Assembly (NCBI GenBank): GCA_023052935.1 | Contig: CM041294.1 | Coordinates: 17,056,635-17,120,634 of the forward strand | From: Piezodorus guildinii | Taxonomy: Eukaryota > Arthropoda > Insecta > Hemiptera > Pentatomidae | Length of the DNA: 64,000 nucleotides | Direction of reading: 5' to 3' | Shown: positions 22,913 through 34,599 of the stretch, piece by piece | Position numbering within the stretch: the first letter of the stretch is position 1 | Layout: each line of letters starts with the position of its first letter | Position numbers and translations under genes: made by a program | Notes under the pieces: model-generated | What the model saw: only the letters and a program-made list of their open reading frames with translations | Databases searched by the model: none | Told to the model about the DNA's origin: nothing

Positions 22913-25095
22913 AACAATAGATATTAAACCATTTTTAAAATGTCCCCTTCCGACTCTTACACCAGGTCCTGTTGATTGGAAACGCTTTCGAAAAATATTA
23001 GACAAATCAATATCGCTTAACACTATCCTCTGAACTCCAGAAGATGTTGATAATGCAGTGCAACTATTGACAAATGCTATCCAACAAGCGGCTTGGAATT
23101 CTTCTTGCCCCCAAAAACATGTTAATGAGATAAACCAAAGAAATTCTGTCATTCCAGAATCTATTAGATTTCTTATACAAGAGAAAAGAAAAGCGCGTAA
23201 AAAGTGGCAGAGAACTCGTTATCCCTCTGATAAGTATATTTTTCGTCAACTTTCAGTGCAAGTACATGACGAACTGAAGCGTTTTAAAACGGAAAATTTT
23301 AATAACCTCCTAACAAGTTTAAATAACAATGATAGATCGATATGGCGGATTACAAAGCGTTTATTGGGTCACCGCGTTGTATCACACCCCGTTCGGAACC
23401 CTAATAATTCGTGGGCTAAATCTGATGCCGAAAAAGCGGAAATGTTTTCATGTCACTTGGAAAATACCTTTGCGCCTCACAGTGACTTGCAAGATTCACT
23501 CAGTGCAAGATTAGTTGAGCAACAATTAGAAACCCCTTTGCAGATGACTCTACCGCCGAAAGCTTTTCATCCTAACGAAACATATACTATTATACAAGGT
23601 TCACCTAACCATAAATCTCCCGGTTATGACCTAATCACAAATTACGTTTAAAAAATTTATCAAAAAAGGTCAATCTTTTTAACTAACATTTTCAATTCTA
23701 TCATAAAAACTACCCATTTTCCAGCTTTATGGAAGTACTCAATAGTAATTATGTTACCTAAGCCCAATAAACCAACTGACGATCCAAATTCCTACCGCCC
23801 AATCAGTCTTTTACCATCTTTATCCAAAATATTCGAAAAACTTCTGTTTCGACGTCTAAATTCAATTAATTCTTTTGATATTATTCCAAATTTCCAGTAT
23901 GGTTTTAAACAAAATCATTCTACAATACAACAGTGTTACCGATTGGTTGATTATATTTCTTTTTCGTTGGAATCAAAACATTACTGTCCGGGAGTGTTTT
24001 TGGATATGAGTCAGGCCTTTGACAGAATATGGCACGATGGTTTGCTCGCTAAGTTAAAAACATTTCTTAGTCCAACATATTATTTAATTTTACATTCGTA
24101 CTTAAAAGATAGGTTTTTCCGTGTAAGAGTAGGTTCTGAGTTCTCTAATATTAAACAAATAAAAGCAGGTGTACCTCAAGGCAGTGTTTTAGGTCCAACA
24201 CTTTTTAATATATATTGCTCTGACATCCCACAGCATCCAGAAACACTTATAGCAACCTTTGCTGACGATTCAGCTATCCTGACATCCAACAAAGATGCCT
24301 CTAAGGCTTCTAAGGCACTCCAAGAACATCTGGACGACATAGCTTGCTGGGCAAAAACATGGAAAATAAAAATGAATCAATCAAAGAGCCTGTTCGTCAC
24401 ATTTTCTTTAAAACATAACTCCTGCCCCCAGGTCTTTTACGATACTATTCCTATGCCAGTTTCTGACACAGTACGTTACTTAGGACTTTACCTTGACAAA
24501 CGACTAACATGGGCATACCACCTTAAACGAAAAAGAAAAGAACTAAATCAACGATATGGACTTCTTTCAAGGTTACTAGACAAACATTCAAAATTATCAT
24601 TGACGAACAAATTAACTATTTATAAAGTACTAATAAAACCCATTTGGACTTATGGCATTGAGTTATGGGGAACAGCAAAAAAGTCAAACATCAAAATTAT
24701 TCATTATTTCAATCAAAATTACTTAGGAAAATTATAAATGCCCCTTTTTACGTATCTAACGAGACACTACATACTGACCTAGACATTCCATTCGTCATTG
24801 CAACTGCCACTGATCGCTACAATAAATTTCATGACAGACTGACCCTAAATTCAAACCCGCTGACTCAAAACCTATCAACTGCCACAAACCCATATAATCT
24901 GCCCAGAAGACTATCGAGGCGCTGGCCAAGAGACCTGAAATATTGAAAGTTATTAGTTTTTTTTTTAATCTATGTAGTTTGTTACATCTGTTGTTAGCAT
25001 ATTTGCTTATTGCAAAAAAAAAAAGCAGATAGCAAATACAATTGTAATGCCAAAAAAACTTCTATGAATAAATAAATAAATAAAAAAATAAAATA
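22913..25095 (+). mobile_element. Jockey-type element D, 5'-truncated, inserted in A2 ORF1
   Basis: Bounded by the 11-bp direct repeat AATATTTTTAA (22902-22912 and 25096-25106), which rejoins the A2 ORF1 sequence when one copy is removed. The insert begins at the end of the endonuclease domain and continues through the RT to a stop at 24946, a 3' UTR and a tail of AATA/AAATAAA units. Orientation is opposite to A2. The protein is related to A and B but clearly distinct. Confidence 0.9.
22930..24946 (+). pseudogene. Element D ORF2 remainder: RT
   Basis: Reads PGPVDWKRFRKILDKSISLN, a stop near 23035, NAIQQAAWNSSCPQKH, KARKKWQRTRYPSDKY, HKSPGYDLITN with a frameshift near 23645, then one open stretch of 328 codons from 23751: PNSYRPISLLPSLSKIFEKL, NFQYGFKQNHSTIQQCYRLV, GVFLDMSQAFDRIWHDGLLA, AGVPQGSVLGPTLFNIYC, ATFADDSAILTS (catalytic FADD), YLGLYLDKRLTWAYHLK. 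A frameshift near 24700 leads to INAPFYVSNETLHTDLDIPF and RRLSRRWPRDLKY. The RT core is whole between 23751 and 24737, so it is one of the better-kept RTs in the window. Confidence 0.9.
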
Positions 25096-25749
25096 AATAT
25101 TTTTAACAAATATTGGTGGAGGTAGTGGTTCCCTGGGTATAGGAGAAGATTCCATGGTTTCTTTTTCATTTTGGAGGATCTGAAATGGATTCGGTGTAAA
25201 AAACGGCGATTCATCAGTTAATCCTTGTGATGATGTGCTAGGCTGTGGTTCAGATCCTAAAGAGGTAGCTGAAGCGGTCGCTGGTGGAATCATTTTTTTA
25301 TTATTTTCACGGCGAGGTCTCTGTTTTGTAGGAGACGAGTTTGAACCTGCAGATCTAGATCTTTTACTTGTAGCTTTTGAGGACATAACTTGATGGAAAT
25401 ATCTCATTGATTAGAAGAAAAAAAAATAACAATAAATAAATAATGAGATGAGAATGAGAAGGAAAGATAATAAAAGAAAGATAACTTAAAGAAAAGCAAG
25501 CCCGAGCTTGCCGAGCTAGCGGCGATCAGCTGATCAGTGACCCTCCTTTCACTTTTCGCGATTCTACAAAGTAAATTATAACTTTGCTTACCGATATTTC
25601 TCCAATATTCACTGCTGTGGTTTTCTTGAAGTCTAGTGATGTTTTCCAGACTGAACTCAAGCGAATTCCTACTGAAAAGAGCAAAAATCTGAGAGACGAA
25701 GTAACGTATGACTGTTATCATCGAGCGCATCAGCTGTTCTAGTCGTAAA

Positions 25750-26840
25750 ATTAATTTCTATACAGTGATATTGTTATAAATTAATTTTCTATCATATAAT
25801 AACCTTTAGTATGTTTTGTTTTTAATATTTGTTTATGTTACTTTTTTTTTTTACATATTTCTTGTCATTTTACAAATAATTTAGTAAAATAATTTTATTC
25901 CAATTATATATATATTGTAATGTATTGAGGATACTGAGGGGAGTTCATAATTAAATAATTTTAATATTAAACAATAAGAGATAGAGAAACCTTTGTCGGC
26001 AAATCATCAAAAGGCGTTTACCTCCATGAGACCCCCAGCAATATGTACCTCGGGAAACTTCTTCGACACTAGGACAAAGGACCACCGGCATGGGGCACTT
26101 TCCAGATCAGTCCCGCCCGAGGTGACGACGATGAGGAGAAGATTGGAAAGAGGCAGTCCTCAAGAAGAGGGAGTCGGGTTCCATCTACAAGAAGAGGAGG
26201 TGGCCGTCGGGGTTCTGAGAGCAGCTGGAGGATGATGCCGAGAAAGGGGACTTAAGACTGATTTCACCTTTGCCAGCCGGTTAAGTGTTTCAAAGGTATA
26301 TCGTTATTTGTAATATTGTATGGCAAATGTAGTAGTGAAAATGTCCCTCAGTATTCTCAATCAAAGTTCTAGGCAATGTGTTAATATAATGCATATGTGT
26401 AAATTAATAATTATAATAACGTATTAATCGAATCTTGTTTACTTTAATCTTACCCTGCATGCCACCTCTTGGATTGGTAAACACGATACCTTTGGAAAGG
26501 AGATCTAATGGTATCATTAAATATAGTTTATATATTGACTAAATATAGTAAGTAAGCTAGTTTTTGAAGCTACCGCTTCCTTAGAAAAGCAGCCGGTTAT
26601 AAACATAGCAATATATATATGAACCTAAAACTTCTACAATAACCTGAATGATATTCCTCAAAAGTCGTTTATAGTGGATAGATAAACAGACAGTTTTTTA
26701 TTTTTTTAAATTATTTCTGTTTATTTCAATTATGAAAATCATATGAAAACGAAATCATAATATTTTGTGGCCTTCACTCTGTCATTATAATTTCCTCTTC
26801 AAATCCGAAATTATGTTTTATGGAATCTTCGTATCTTATC
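25750..26840. other. AT-rich flanks around a GC-richer unassigned island
   Basis: Between about 25990 and 26280 the composition turns GC-rich and purine-rich. The 80-codon frame at 25993-26235 reads like chance, with runs of Glu and Val but no domain. No matching copy was found in the window. Flanks are AT-rich. Confidence 0.35.
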
Positions 26841-26846
26841 TATATA

Positions 26847-27691
26847 TTGGGTTGTTTCACATGAAATGTCCGTTTTTATAGTTTATGAAATATGTCAAGG
26901 ATTTTGCAAGTCTCTGTTGTTTTCTTCCGAATGTTTACATATTTAAAGTAAAGAGTTACTAATTCTCTACCTTTGTATTATAAACATTAGCTTCCCAATC
27001 AATTACCCACTTTTTAGCATACCTCCAAATATGAACATGGAAACAGGCGATTTTCGAATAATATTTTTGTACGAGTTTAAACTGGGCCAATCATTAGCTG
27101 AGGCCGCTAGAAATATTTGCAAGGCGTTTGCGGAAGGGAGTGTTAATGAACGGACCATTTGTCGTTGGTTTGCTAAGTTTAGAGCTGGGGATACCGACTT
27201 GGAAAACTTGCCCCGAGGAAGACCTCGGTCCGTAATAGACAATGATGTCCTCAAACATACAGTAGAAGAAAACCCCTACCAAACAGTTAAAGGACTCTCA
27301 GCACACCTAGTGCATCTACCGTTCCCAGATATTTAAAGTGTATTGGGAAAGTAAAAAAGCTCGATACATGGGTACCTCATGATCCCACTGAGCGGCAGCA
27401 AGACCCTATGTTTCAAAACATACCGTGCAAAAATTGAAAGAACTGAGCTACGAAGTTCTTTCACTCCCACTTTTTGAAAATTATGATCAAGTGAAAAGTG
27501 CGTTTTCAGATTTTGTTTCACTTCAAAGCTCAGATTTTTTCAGTTCGGGGGTAAAATAGTTGATGTCACGTTGGGAAAAATGTGTAGAAAAAGAAGGTAA
27601 ATACTTCGAATAAAATTATCTTGTTTTCATATCGTATTTTTATTAATAATCCTTTACCTTGAAAACGGACATATCATGTGACACAACCCAA
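26847..27691 (+). mobile_element. mariner deletion derivative, 845 bp
   Basis: Terminal inverted repeats TTGGGTTGTTTCACATGAAA (left) and its counterpart ending ACACAACCCAA (right), flanked by TA on both sides. It contains the transposase N-terminus and a piece of the C-terminus and shares the internal deletion junction of the copies at 47566 and 49740. About 80 bp shorter than they are because of further loss near 27325 and 27470. Confidence 0.92.
27031..27600 (+). pseudogene. mariner transposase remnant
   Basis: The frame opens MNMETGDFRIIFLYEFKLG, then the paired helix-turn-helix region EAARNICKAFAEGSVNERTI and RWFAKFRAGDTDLENLPRGR. It is broken at about 27325 and again at the shared deletion after the WVPHD.TERQ region. 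The C-terminal FSSGV..L..RWEKCVEKEG tail is still legible near 27530-27600. The first two catalytic Asp residues are absent because the middle is deleted, and here the third (PDLSPTDYHLF region) is lost too. Non-functional. Confidence 0.9.
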
Positions 27692-27699
27692 TAGTATTT

Positions 27700-28450
27700 A
27701 TTATAGAGAAATTGTTTATAGAAGTAAATGGTTATTAACAAAAATTACTTCCGTTCAGAATTAAAAATTTCGTTTCTCCAGATGATTAAGTAAGCGAGTA
27801 ATATATTTCTAAGGACATTATGCAAATGACCTGACAGAGATCGAGGAAATAGCTTATAATTTGCTGATGTATAAAGTTGAGGCGGTGGATTTATTTCAGT
27901 CAGCAGAAAAAAAAAGTTTAAAGATTTAAATTCTGTAATTGAGGGGATGCAGCTTAAGAGCCCGAGGCCTACCGATAAGCCCCAAGACATAAATCATTTT
28001 GGTGAGGGGGGAGGACTCCCAGCAGTCCCTATAGGAAAAACATTTTTCCAAACTCAGTCTAGTACTTCATCTTGTTGCTAAGCCTGTTGGTCATTGTTTC
28101 TCACAGTCTATATATAAATGAGCTAAATAGTCAATACTGAAGGAAATATTAACAAATAAAATATTATTTGAACTTTAAATTAAAATCATAAGTAGTAATA
28201 TTGGTGGTTCTGGTGCTCCAAGAATTTTCATCCCATTTAAAAAATGGTTCTAATCAGAATCAGCCGAATTATGGACCCGTAATAAAAATTCCTGTTTTAA
28301 ATATATAGCAGTAATTAAAAAAAAAATCATATTATACCAAAAGAAAGATCATTGTATAGATTATTAAGTGCTGGGTATAGGGAAATATTGTAAGAAAAAA
28401 CAGTCATATGAAACTGAAATCGCATATTTAGAGCTGGGTTAGGCAGATGT
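27700..28450. other. AT-rich stretch, no gene seen
   Basis: No recognisable coding or repeat signal. A slightly GC-richer patch near 27940-28030 has no match in the window. Confidence 0.4.
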
Positions 28451-28455
28451 TACTA

Positions 28456-29733
28456 TTTTTACTTTCACTTAATATGTATAGTAAGGAAAGTATTCCGATC
28501 GTGAAAATTTTCTAATTCCAGTTTTCAACGGAAATACACGTTTTAGGGTCCCCTGAGTCTAAAAAATCAAGTCCCGCAAAAAGGTCTGTGTTTGTGTGTG
28601 TGTAAAAAAGACAAGTATACGCCCGAGACGTGACAAAATTTTTTTCATCAAAATGAGCTTACCAGAAGAGGTACTTTATACCATACATTTTGCACCTTTT
28701 TTCGATTTTCTCGAAAACGGTTCTGACGATTTTGATTAAACTCGCTATATCGATGTAACATTTAATGAGCTTTAATATCAAGTAGGTTTTATTTGGATAA
28801 AAATTGTCTGACAGGGCCTAAATGCCGATATTTTAAATTTTCTTCCCCTAAAGTACCTTTAATTTTGTAGATTCAATAAAAATAACTAGATTATCTTGTT
28901 AACGCTGATAAAAAACAGGTAAATATATAAATTGAATAAATTCGATACCCAACTAAAGGAGAAAACAGAAAATATATTTTTTTATTCGTTAATTATCAAG
29001 CCGATTTGCAAAAGAAATTCTTGGATATTTTTTTAAAACACTTTATTTATTCCAGTATCGCGACGTTTCAGACATTTTTAAAAAAATTATGACGACGCTG
29101 GTGAAAAGCGGTAAAATTAAAAGATAACTGAGATGGATATGCATGGTAGGTGACAAAATTATTAAAAATAATTTTTTATATGTTGTTGTAATTGAATTGT
29201 TGGAAAAATATATAAATGCAATAAGATTTTAATTGATTTACAGAAGCTTGAAAATGGCCCTAGAGGCTGAAACGTCGCGATACTGGAATAAATAAAGTGT
29301 TTTAAAAAAATATCCAAGAATTTCTTTTGCAAATCGGCCTGATAATTAACGAACAAATATTAGAACAAAAGAAAAATGACGACAATGATGAAAAAAATAT
29401 ATTTTTTTAACGCAATTTTTCGTTTTTGAATATAAGAGCAGTAATATACATGTATGATATACTGTTGGAAAGCTAATGATTTTTGAAAAAATATTATCTT
29501 ATACACAAGCTTTGAAAAGTTAATAGAGAGCGATGAAATGAACATAAAACTAACTGATTATTTTAGATAATAATATAATAGATTTTTTAATGAAACACAA
29601 GTTTCTATAGAAATTTAATTTAATTAATTCCTTAATAGTTTCACGTATTTTTATCAACTGTATTTGAAAATTCTTTCATTGATTTTAAAAATGGAGGTAA
29701 ATGAAAGTCGTGTGTTGCCCGCACCAGATTTTT
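28456..29733 (-). mobile_element. Helentron-like element, copy H3, with a MITE inside
   Basis: Minus-orientation copy of the H family: 3' end ACTTTCACTTAATATGTATA near 28461, hairpin region slightly degraded, TG microsatellite near 28590-28605, and 5' end GTCGTGTGTTGCCCGCACCA at 29708-29725. It is about 380 bp longer than H1 because a separate element with 87-bp inverted repeats sits at 28985-29353. Confidence 0.8.
28985..29353. mobile_element. MITE with 87-bp terminal inverted repeats
   Basis: The left arm 28985-29071 and right arm 29267-29353 are reverse complements with about one mismatch. Outer ends read TTCGTTAATTATCAA and the inner ends CGCGACGTTTCAG. The 195-bp centre has no coding capacity. 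It interrupts the H3 copy. I cannot assign a superfamily because no unambiguous target duplication could be read in the AT-rich flanks. Confidence 0.88.
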
Positions 29734-29739
29734 ATACTA

Positions 29740-30670
29740 TATTCAACATCACTACAGGTATCGATGTATAATTGATGTACAAAAGTGATCTTAAATATCA
29801 ATAAATAAATAAATTTCATCCTGAGAGTACTAACCATTGCCTATCAGAGCTTAAATGGAGTTTTATGACGACCCACAAGGGTAGAGGCTTAATAAATAAA
29901 TAAATTTAGTCTACCTTCTAAGCATGATCGTATTAACTTAAAATAACTGTAATTGGTTTAAGCCAGTTATTGTTTTTATTTTCTTCCTATGTGCTATTCT
30001 TAGGATGACTCACTCGGCCGAAATTTTAAATGTTAATTTTTTTTTTCCTATGATCCAACAGTACACTTTTCAAATTGATCATGGGGAATGAATTTATGAA
30101 AGTTGATGATGGTAGGATGTTAAGAAACACTCATATGCGCTAAGGAGTTGTTTGTAAATAAGGATGTGTGTAAGGTTTAAATATGAATGGTGCATTGAGA
30201 TTTCAGACAATTTCCATACAAGATCATTAATGGATAAACGGATGAATTCATTAATGCAGAATTTTGAAGCGTTAAAATTAATTATTAATAGCCAAATGCG
30301 TCTCCCGAGGAATGCGAAAGTATTTATTCAATCATAGAATTTTGTTCCTTAATTTAACCCTTTTAGTCCCGGACGAAAAATGAGTGCCTATGCGAACCGA
30401 CTGTATTTGACAAATTTGCAAAGATTTGGAAAAACTCTTATAAAAACCAAACTACAAATGATATTTACATGCTTAAAAATTCTACGTATTCGGGACGAAA
30501 TGGAGAATAAAGCAATGGAAAGATTCTACAATATCAATTATAAATAATATAAAAATTGAGTTCTATTCATCATAAACAGTTCGACTTTGGACTTAAAAGA
30601 GTGTCTGGTGTCGTGTTCCATCTCTGTCTTTATAGTTAATGAATCGTTAATTGTTGTTTGTTTAAATCTC
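29740..30670. other. AT-rich stretch, no gene seen
   Basis: Contains two AATAAATAAATAAATTT stretches (about 29799-29815 and 29890-29906) bracketing some 75 bp. That could be a tiny retroposed fragment but is not interpretable alone. Nothing else recognised. Confidence 0.4.
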
Positions 30671-30691
30671 ACTATTACCATTGTTTACTAA

Positions 30692-31002
30692 AAAAAACCT
30701 GTACCACTACAACCCATGGAGGGCCTTGGGCTCAGTACATATAGAGATTCGTACTGTTTCAAGGCCAACGGCAGTGCAATGAGGTGATAAGGCCTTAATC
30801 GTGCTCAGCCGCCAGGTTTTTCCCCAATTAATTTGGGTACCCACTTTATAGAGGTTGGGTCTGCCACAGGAGGGTCTCCATACCCTAGGATCGCCCCCCG
30901 ACCGAATTAACAGAATAAATAACATTCCGCCACAGCCTGGATTCGAACCCAGGACCCGGAGCACAGCAGACTAGCGCTCTATCCACCAGACCACGCCGCT
31001 TC
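30692..31002 (-). repeat. SINE-1, tRNA-derived, with target-site duplication
   Basis: Minus-strand reading: tRNA-like head with A-box TGGTCTGGTGGATAGAGCGC and B-box GGTTCGAATCC near 30945-30955, a body with CTATAAAGTGGGTACCC, and a tail ending GGTTGTAGTGGTACAGG. Flanked by CCATTGTTTACTAA (30678-30691) and CCATTGTTAACTAA (31003-31016), a 14-bp duplication with one mismatch. RNA polymerase III would be expected to use the A and B boxes. Mobilisation would need a non-LTR RT in trans. Confidence 0.92.
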
Positions 31003-31019
31003 CCATTGTTAACTAAGAT

Positions 31020-32420
31020 AGACTGAATTAGCACTGAGTAAAGGAACTAGAAAAAAAAATATAATAAGATAATTATAAAAAACACTCTATTAATTTATCA
31101 TTAGTTTTATAGTTTACATATTTACTTTTTTTCCTGTTATTTTATTGAAGTGTGTTATAGCTGTCTAGGAAACTTACAATCTTCAATGTAATCTAGGATA
31201 TTGATGATGTAGATAACGATAACGTACAAAGATTTCACTCCGTCCGCGGCCTATTTATTTTATAGGGATGAAAAATAAAAAATAAATAAATAAAGGAACA
31301 GTACAGGTTTCACAAGTATACCTTTGGTGATATTTTTTGAGATGAATAGTTCTAAACATTCTCCAGCTTTAAATATTTAAATAAAACCGCTTTCGGCTAT
31401 GTAAAATAAAGTACAAGAAACGGTCTACAAGAGGTAACTACCATTGAGACGGAAAAACAGATTGAATCTTATAAATCAAAAGAAAACGAGGAACCTTAGC
31501 GTATGACCCATTTATGAGGGAAATAAATATTTCCCTTTAATGGGCGGCTTCCTGCCTTGGGCACAGGATCCTCGGCTAGAACAGCCCTCCTAGGCCACTA
31601 ACTTATTATTATGGGATATCCCTGTCAGCTCAAGGTCTCACTACGGTACCACTCTCGCCTCTTTTTCAGATTTGACATAAATTTAGCGCTGAGAGACCAA
31701 GATGGTATGTGGCACTGGCTTCGGTTCATGATGCACGCTGCCAATCCAGCTAATCGAACCCCATTGGATAAAGTGAAATTAAAATAATTACAGTTGTTTT
31801 TGTGTTCTTTTCTTTTTGAATCCTCATTTGTAAACGCCCATACAGTTATTAAAACCAACGTATTGAATAAATATCGAAAAAGGACATTGAGGAAACATTT
31901 ATTAGTTAAACATATACGCTGAAAACCAACAGTGTGTGTGTATGAAAACCAACAGGTAATGTTAATTACCTGCCTTTATTTACGTTTATGTTTATAAATA
32001 ATTTATTTTGTTTTACTTTAAAATTGTGTATTTTTAAAAAAAGTTTTTTTGCAGTACTGAGGTAGCTAAATGTGTGGCGTATCAAATGATGTATATAGCA
32101 ACCAGATTGATGTTTATTTATTTGTTAGGGCTTTGAAGAGTAAAACATCATGATCATTAACGCCTACAGGGATGCTTATATGTATGTCGTCTTTAAAAAG
32201 GAATACATTATATTAATACGAATATGAAATAAGAAGTATATATAGAAAAAATTAATTAAGTATGAATGTAAAAGAAACGGTAACAAGTTAAAAATGAATA
32301 TGAAAAACCATGAAAAGAACAACAATAAGGCTTGTTATGTATTGAGGATGCTGAGGGCTCTAAATTTATTATTAAATAATTAATATATTAATAAAGTAAA
32401 TATTAATAATAAATTAATAC
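31020..32420. other. Unassigned, with a more complex patch near 31490-31760
   Basis: Mostly AT-rich. The patch 31490-31760 is more balanced in composition and holds a 77-codon minus-strand frame with no recognised motif. It could be an ancient repeat or an exon. Confidence 0.35.
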
Positions 32421-32424
32421 AACT

Positions 32425-32795
32425 TTGTAAAAGGTTGTTACGTATAATACGGGCATTTTTGGAAGATGTGAGCAATCGAGAGGGCTCCACTGCAATTTCG
32501 GCACCGGGGCAAAGGCTGTCGAGCAAAAAGGTAAGAATGTGTCAATCGGGAGTGTCCTACACGCAGTCGAGTCAATGCTACTTCCTCCCTGCGGCTTTTA
32601 CGGTTAGATGTGGACCAGGGCTTTATGGGCTATTTTTGTAATATTTAATTCCCTCTTCGGACGCTCGTCCCACATTGCCTGCCAGTTGTACTCTATTTGT
32701 TTCTTGAGTGATCTACTAAGCTCAGACGGGGTTAAGAAGCCAGATGTATATATGTAGTAACATATAATGATTATGTTGGAAGCAGTTAACAATTT
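32425..32795 (-). pseudogene. I-like non-LTR element, RNase H/C-terminal tail
   Basis: Minus-strand reading: LKKQIEYNWQAMWDERPKRE, then a frameshift near 32620, RREEVALTRLRVGHSRLTHS, YLFARQPLPRCRNC and LSIAHIFQKCPYY. The order W..W, R.E....R.R.GHT.LTH, then a C..C...H.....C knuckle is the standard end of ORF2 in I, Nimb and related elements with an RNase H domain. Only about 120 codons survive. This is the only trace of an RNase H-bearing element in the window. Confidence 0.75.
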
Positions 32796-32799
32796 GTAT

Positions 32800-34530
32800 G
32801 ATGTTTGCTGAAATATTTACAAAAATCCATGATTATGTTTGGTTTTGTAAAAGATATTAACAAAATCGGTTATTTATTATTATTATTTTTTTTGTAAAAT
32901 ATATTGAAAAAGAAAAGGGAAATCTTTTATTTCTCGATGTAAAAAAATACATCATTTGTAATAGCTTTTTTCGTGCTTTACGTTTTATGACTTAAAATAG
33001 TCAACTTATGTTGTAAATGACTATAATTACTCAATTGTTTGCAGTATTAAATATATGGATAATACCTACCAAAGTTTTTCAATAAGTCATTCTTCTTGTT
33101 AATATTCCATGAAATTCGAGAACGTGTTGAGGTATCTTGGACAGAAGCCGAAACAGGGCAGGAGAAGCGACCAACTGTTATAGGCCGGCAGTAAACCGAG
33201 ATAGCTGTTAAACTGCCGAACCCGGGTTGCCATGTGGTCGTAAAACCGGCGGGTGCAGGTGAGTGTTGGCCAACCACTCTGTTCGCTCTGTCCGCAACCG
33301 ATGCACCATTCCTCTCTAACTTTTACCAATGCCTATATATTCACATCAACCTAAATAATTTATCAATTGTCTTTAATCAACTCTAAATTTATTATTTCAG
33401 TGAGATTTCAACGATGAGAATAAATAATTAAGCGATTAAGAGTATATATCATAAAGCCTGAATATTTATCTATTACTATAACACTAAAAAAAAAAAAAAA
33501 ACCGTTTTCTAAAATCAATTTTTTAGAACGTCTTCCCATCTACGACCAGGTCGATCCTTAAAATATCCACTAAAAATATATGTTAAGACCGAAAATATTA
33601 TGAGTCGCAAGAGTTTTTTTTTTTTTTTTTTTTTGCGTTTATCTATTAATCAAAATTGTCGCGGTTAATCTCTTTTTGAATTCTTCAGTTCGTTCAATTT
33701 TATTTTTTATTAAATATGCAAATATAGCAGTCAACAGACTCTTTCTAAATTTCAACATAAGAATTATCAAGATTGGTGTTTGAGCCTGAACATTATATAT
33801 ATATATATATATATTGTTTTTACCTGTATATTTTGTTTAGAATTTAAAAATAAATTAAATTAAAAATAGTTTTTTTTAATGAGGAAAATATTTTTTTTGT
33901 TAGTTTTGTTCCATTTACATATATTTTATATTCATTAGTGTAGGGATTAGGCAGATAAGAGTGCCCCCTTGCCCTCAAGCCAGTACCGATCACACTAGTA
34001 AGCTGAGAGCATGCTTTTCTCGATTGGCATCTTCAAACCATTTTTGATCAGGACTTCGTCTCGTCTTTTTGAAGAAAGTATTTATGGACAGATAACTATC
34101 CCTGATAATTTTTTTTCTCTCATTATATTTGTTCATTTTTTTGTACCATTCGTAGTAGTACTAACATACTAACCCAATTTTTAAACTTATTTTTTTTACA
34201 GTTTGGTTAATAGAAAAAATTTTAAATTTTTTTTTATAAATCAAATGGTTTTTATATTTTTGTAAATTTTCCTAATTTTTTATTAAACTTTTATTTATTT
34301 GTTTCTTTTAATTTTATCTTTTTATTTAATATTACCTTTTTTTTTTAATGTCAAGTACTCAAGAACAGCTCTTTTCGAAACGGGATCGAGTCTACGTTAG
34401 CCCATCTTTCTTTTATTTCTTTTTAACCTCACTCATCCCAACAATTGGTTTTTACAGTAATTTCATGAGACACATCTGTGTCTCCATTAGACAAAGTAGC
34501 TGGAAAATTATTTTGTTACGCAGAATGAAG
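32800..34530. other. AT-rich DNA with an unassigned island at 33100-33330
   Basis: Homopolymer-rich (A15 near 33487, T21 near 33614). The island 33100-33330 is GC-richer and has two overlapping minus-strand frames without motifs. No copy elsewhere in the window. Confidence 0.35.
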
Positions 34531-34533
34531 CAA

Positions 34534-34537
<4 letters not shown>

Positions 34538-34574
<37 letters not shown>
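34538..34574. repeat. (AT)n microsatellite
   Basis: Alternating AT tract of about 37 bp. Confidence 0.95.
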
Positions 34575-34578
<4 letters not shown>

Positions 34579-34599
34579 TATTATTATTTTTTTTATTTG

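Larger units (their letters stand above)
21906..25407 (-). pseudogene. A2 ORF1: zinc-knuckle gag-like protein, split by element D
   Basis: The N-terminal part (25407-25107) begins MRYFHQVMSSKATSKRSRSA and runs through QPSTSSQGLTDESPFFTPNP to PPPIFVKNI. After the D insertion it resumes at 22900 with KNFQLMCAHLNKVTDPNS, YLTETKADFHTYQLRQERAL and the PRE-C2HC region. Frameshifts occur near 22650, 22470 and later. The knuckles CVKCGEQHKSEEC and CALCLEDHPANYKGC are visible near 22400-22300. Closely similar to A1 ORF1 throughout. Would bind retrotransposon RNA if intact. Confidence 0.88.
14417..25740 (-). mobile_element. Full-length Jockey-type element A2, split by two nested insertions
   Basis: Three separated blocks join into one element on the minus strand: 25740-25107 (5' UTR and start of ORF1), 22912-18984 (rest of ORF1, ORF2, part of the 3' UTR) and 14459-14417 (end of the 3' UTR plus poly(A)). 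The 9-bp direct repeat AGTCGTAAA at 14408-14416 and 25741-25749 flanks the whole. Without the two inserts and their duplications the length is about 4.59 kb, almost equal to the 4.58 kb of A1 at 54677-59253. Frameshifts and a nonsense codon make it inactive. Confidence 0.92.

Noticed and set aside
29799..29906. Direct repeats AATAAATAAATAAATTT as possible target duplications of a small retroposon
   Set aside because: The repeat is simple sequence common in this window and the 75 bp between has no recognisable origin.
30707..30964. 85-codon minus-strand frame
   Set aside because: Lies wholly inside a SINE-1 copy with clear target duplications; SINEs do not code for protein.
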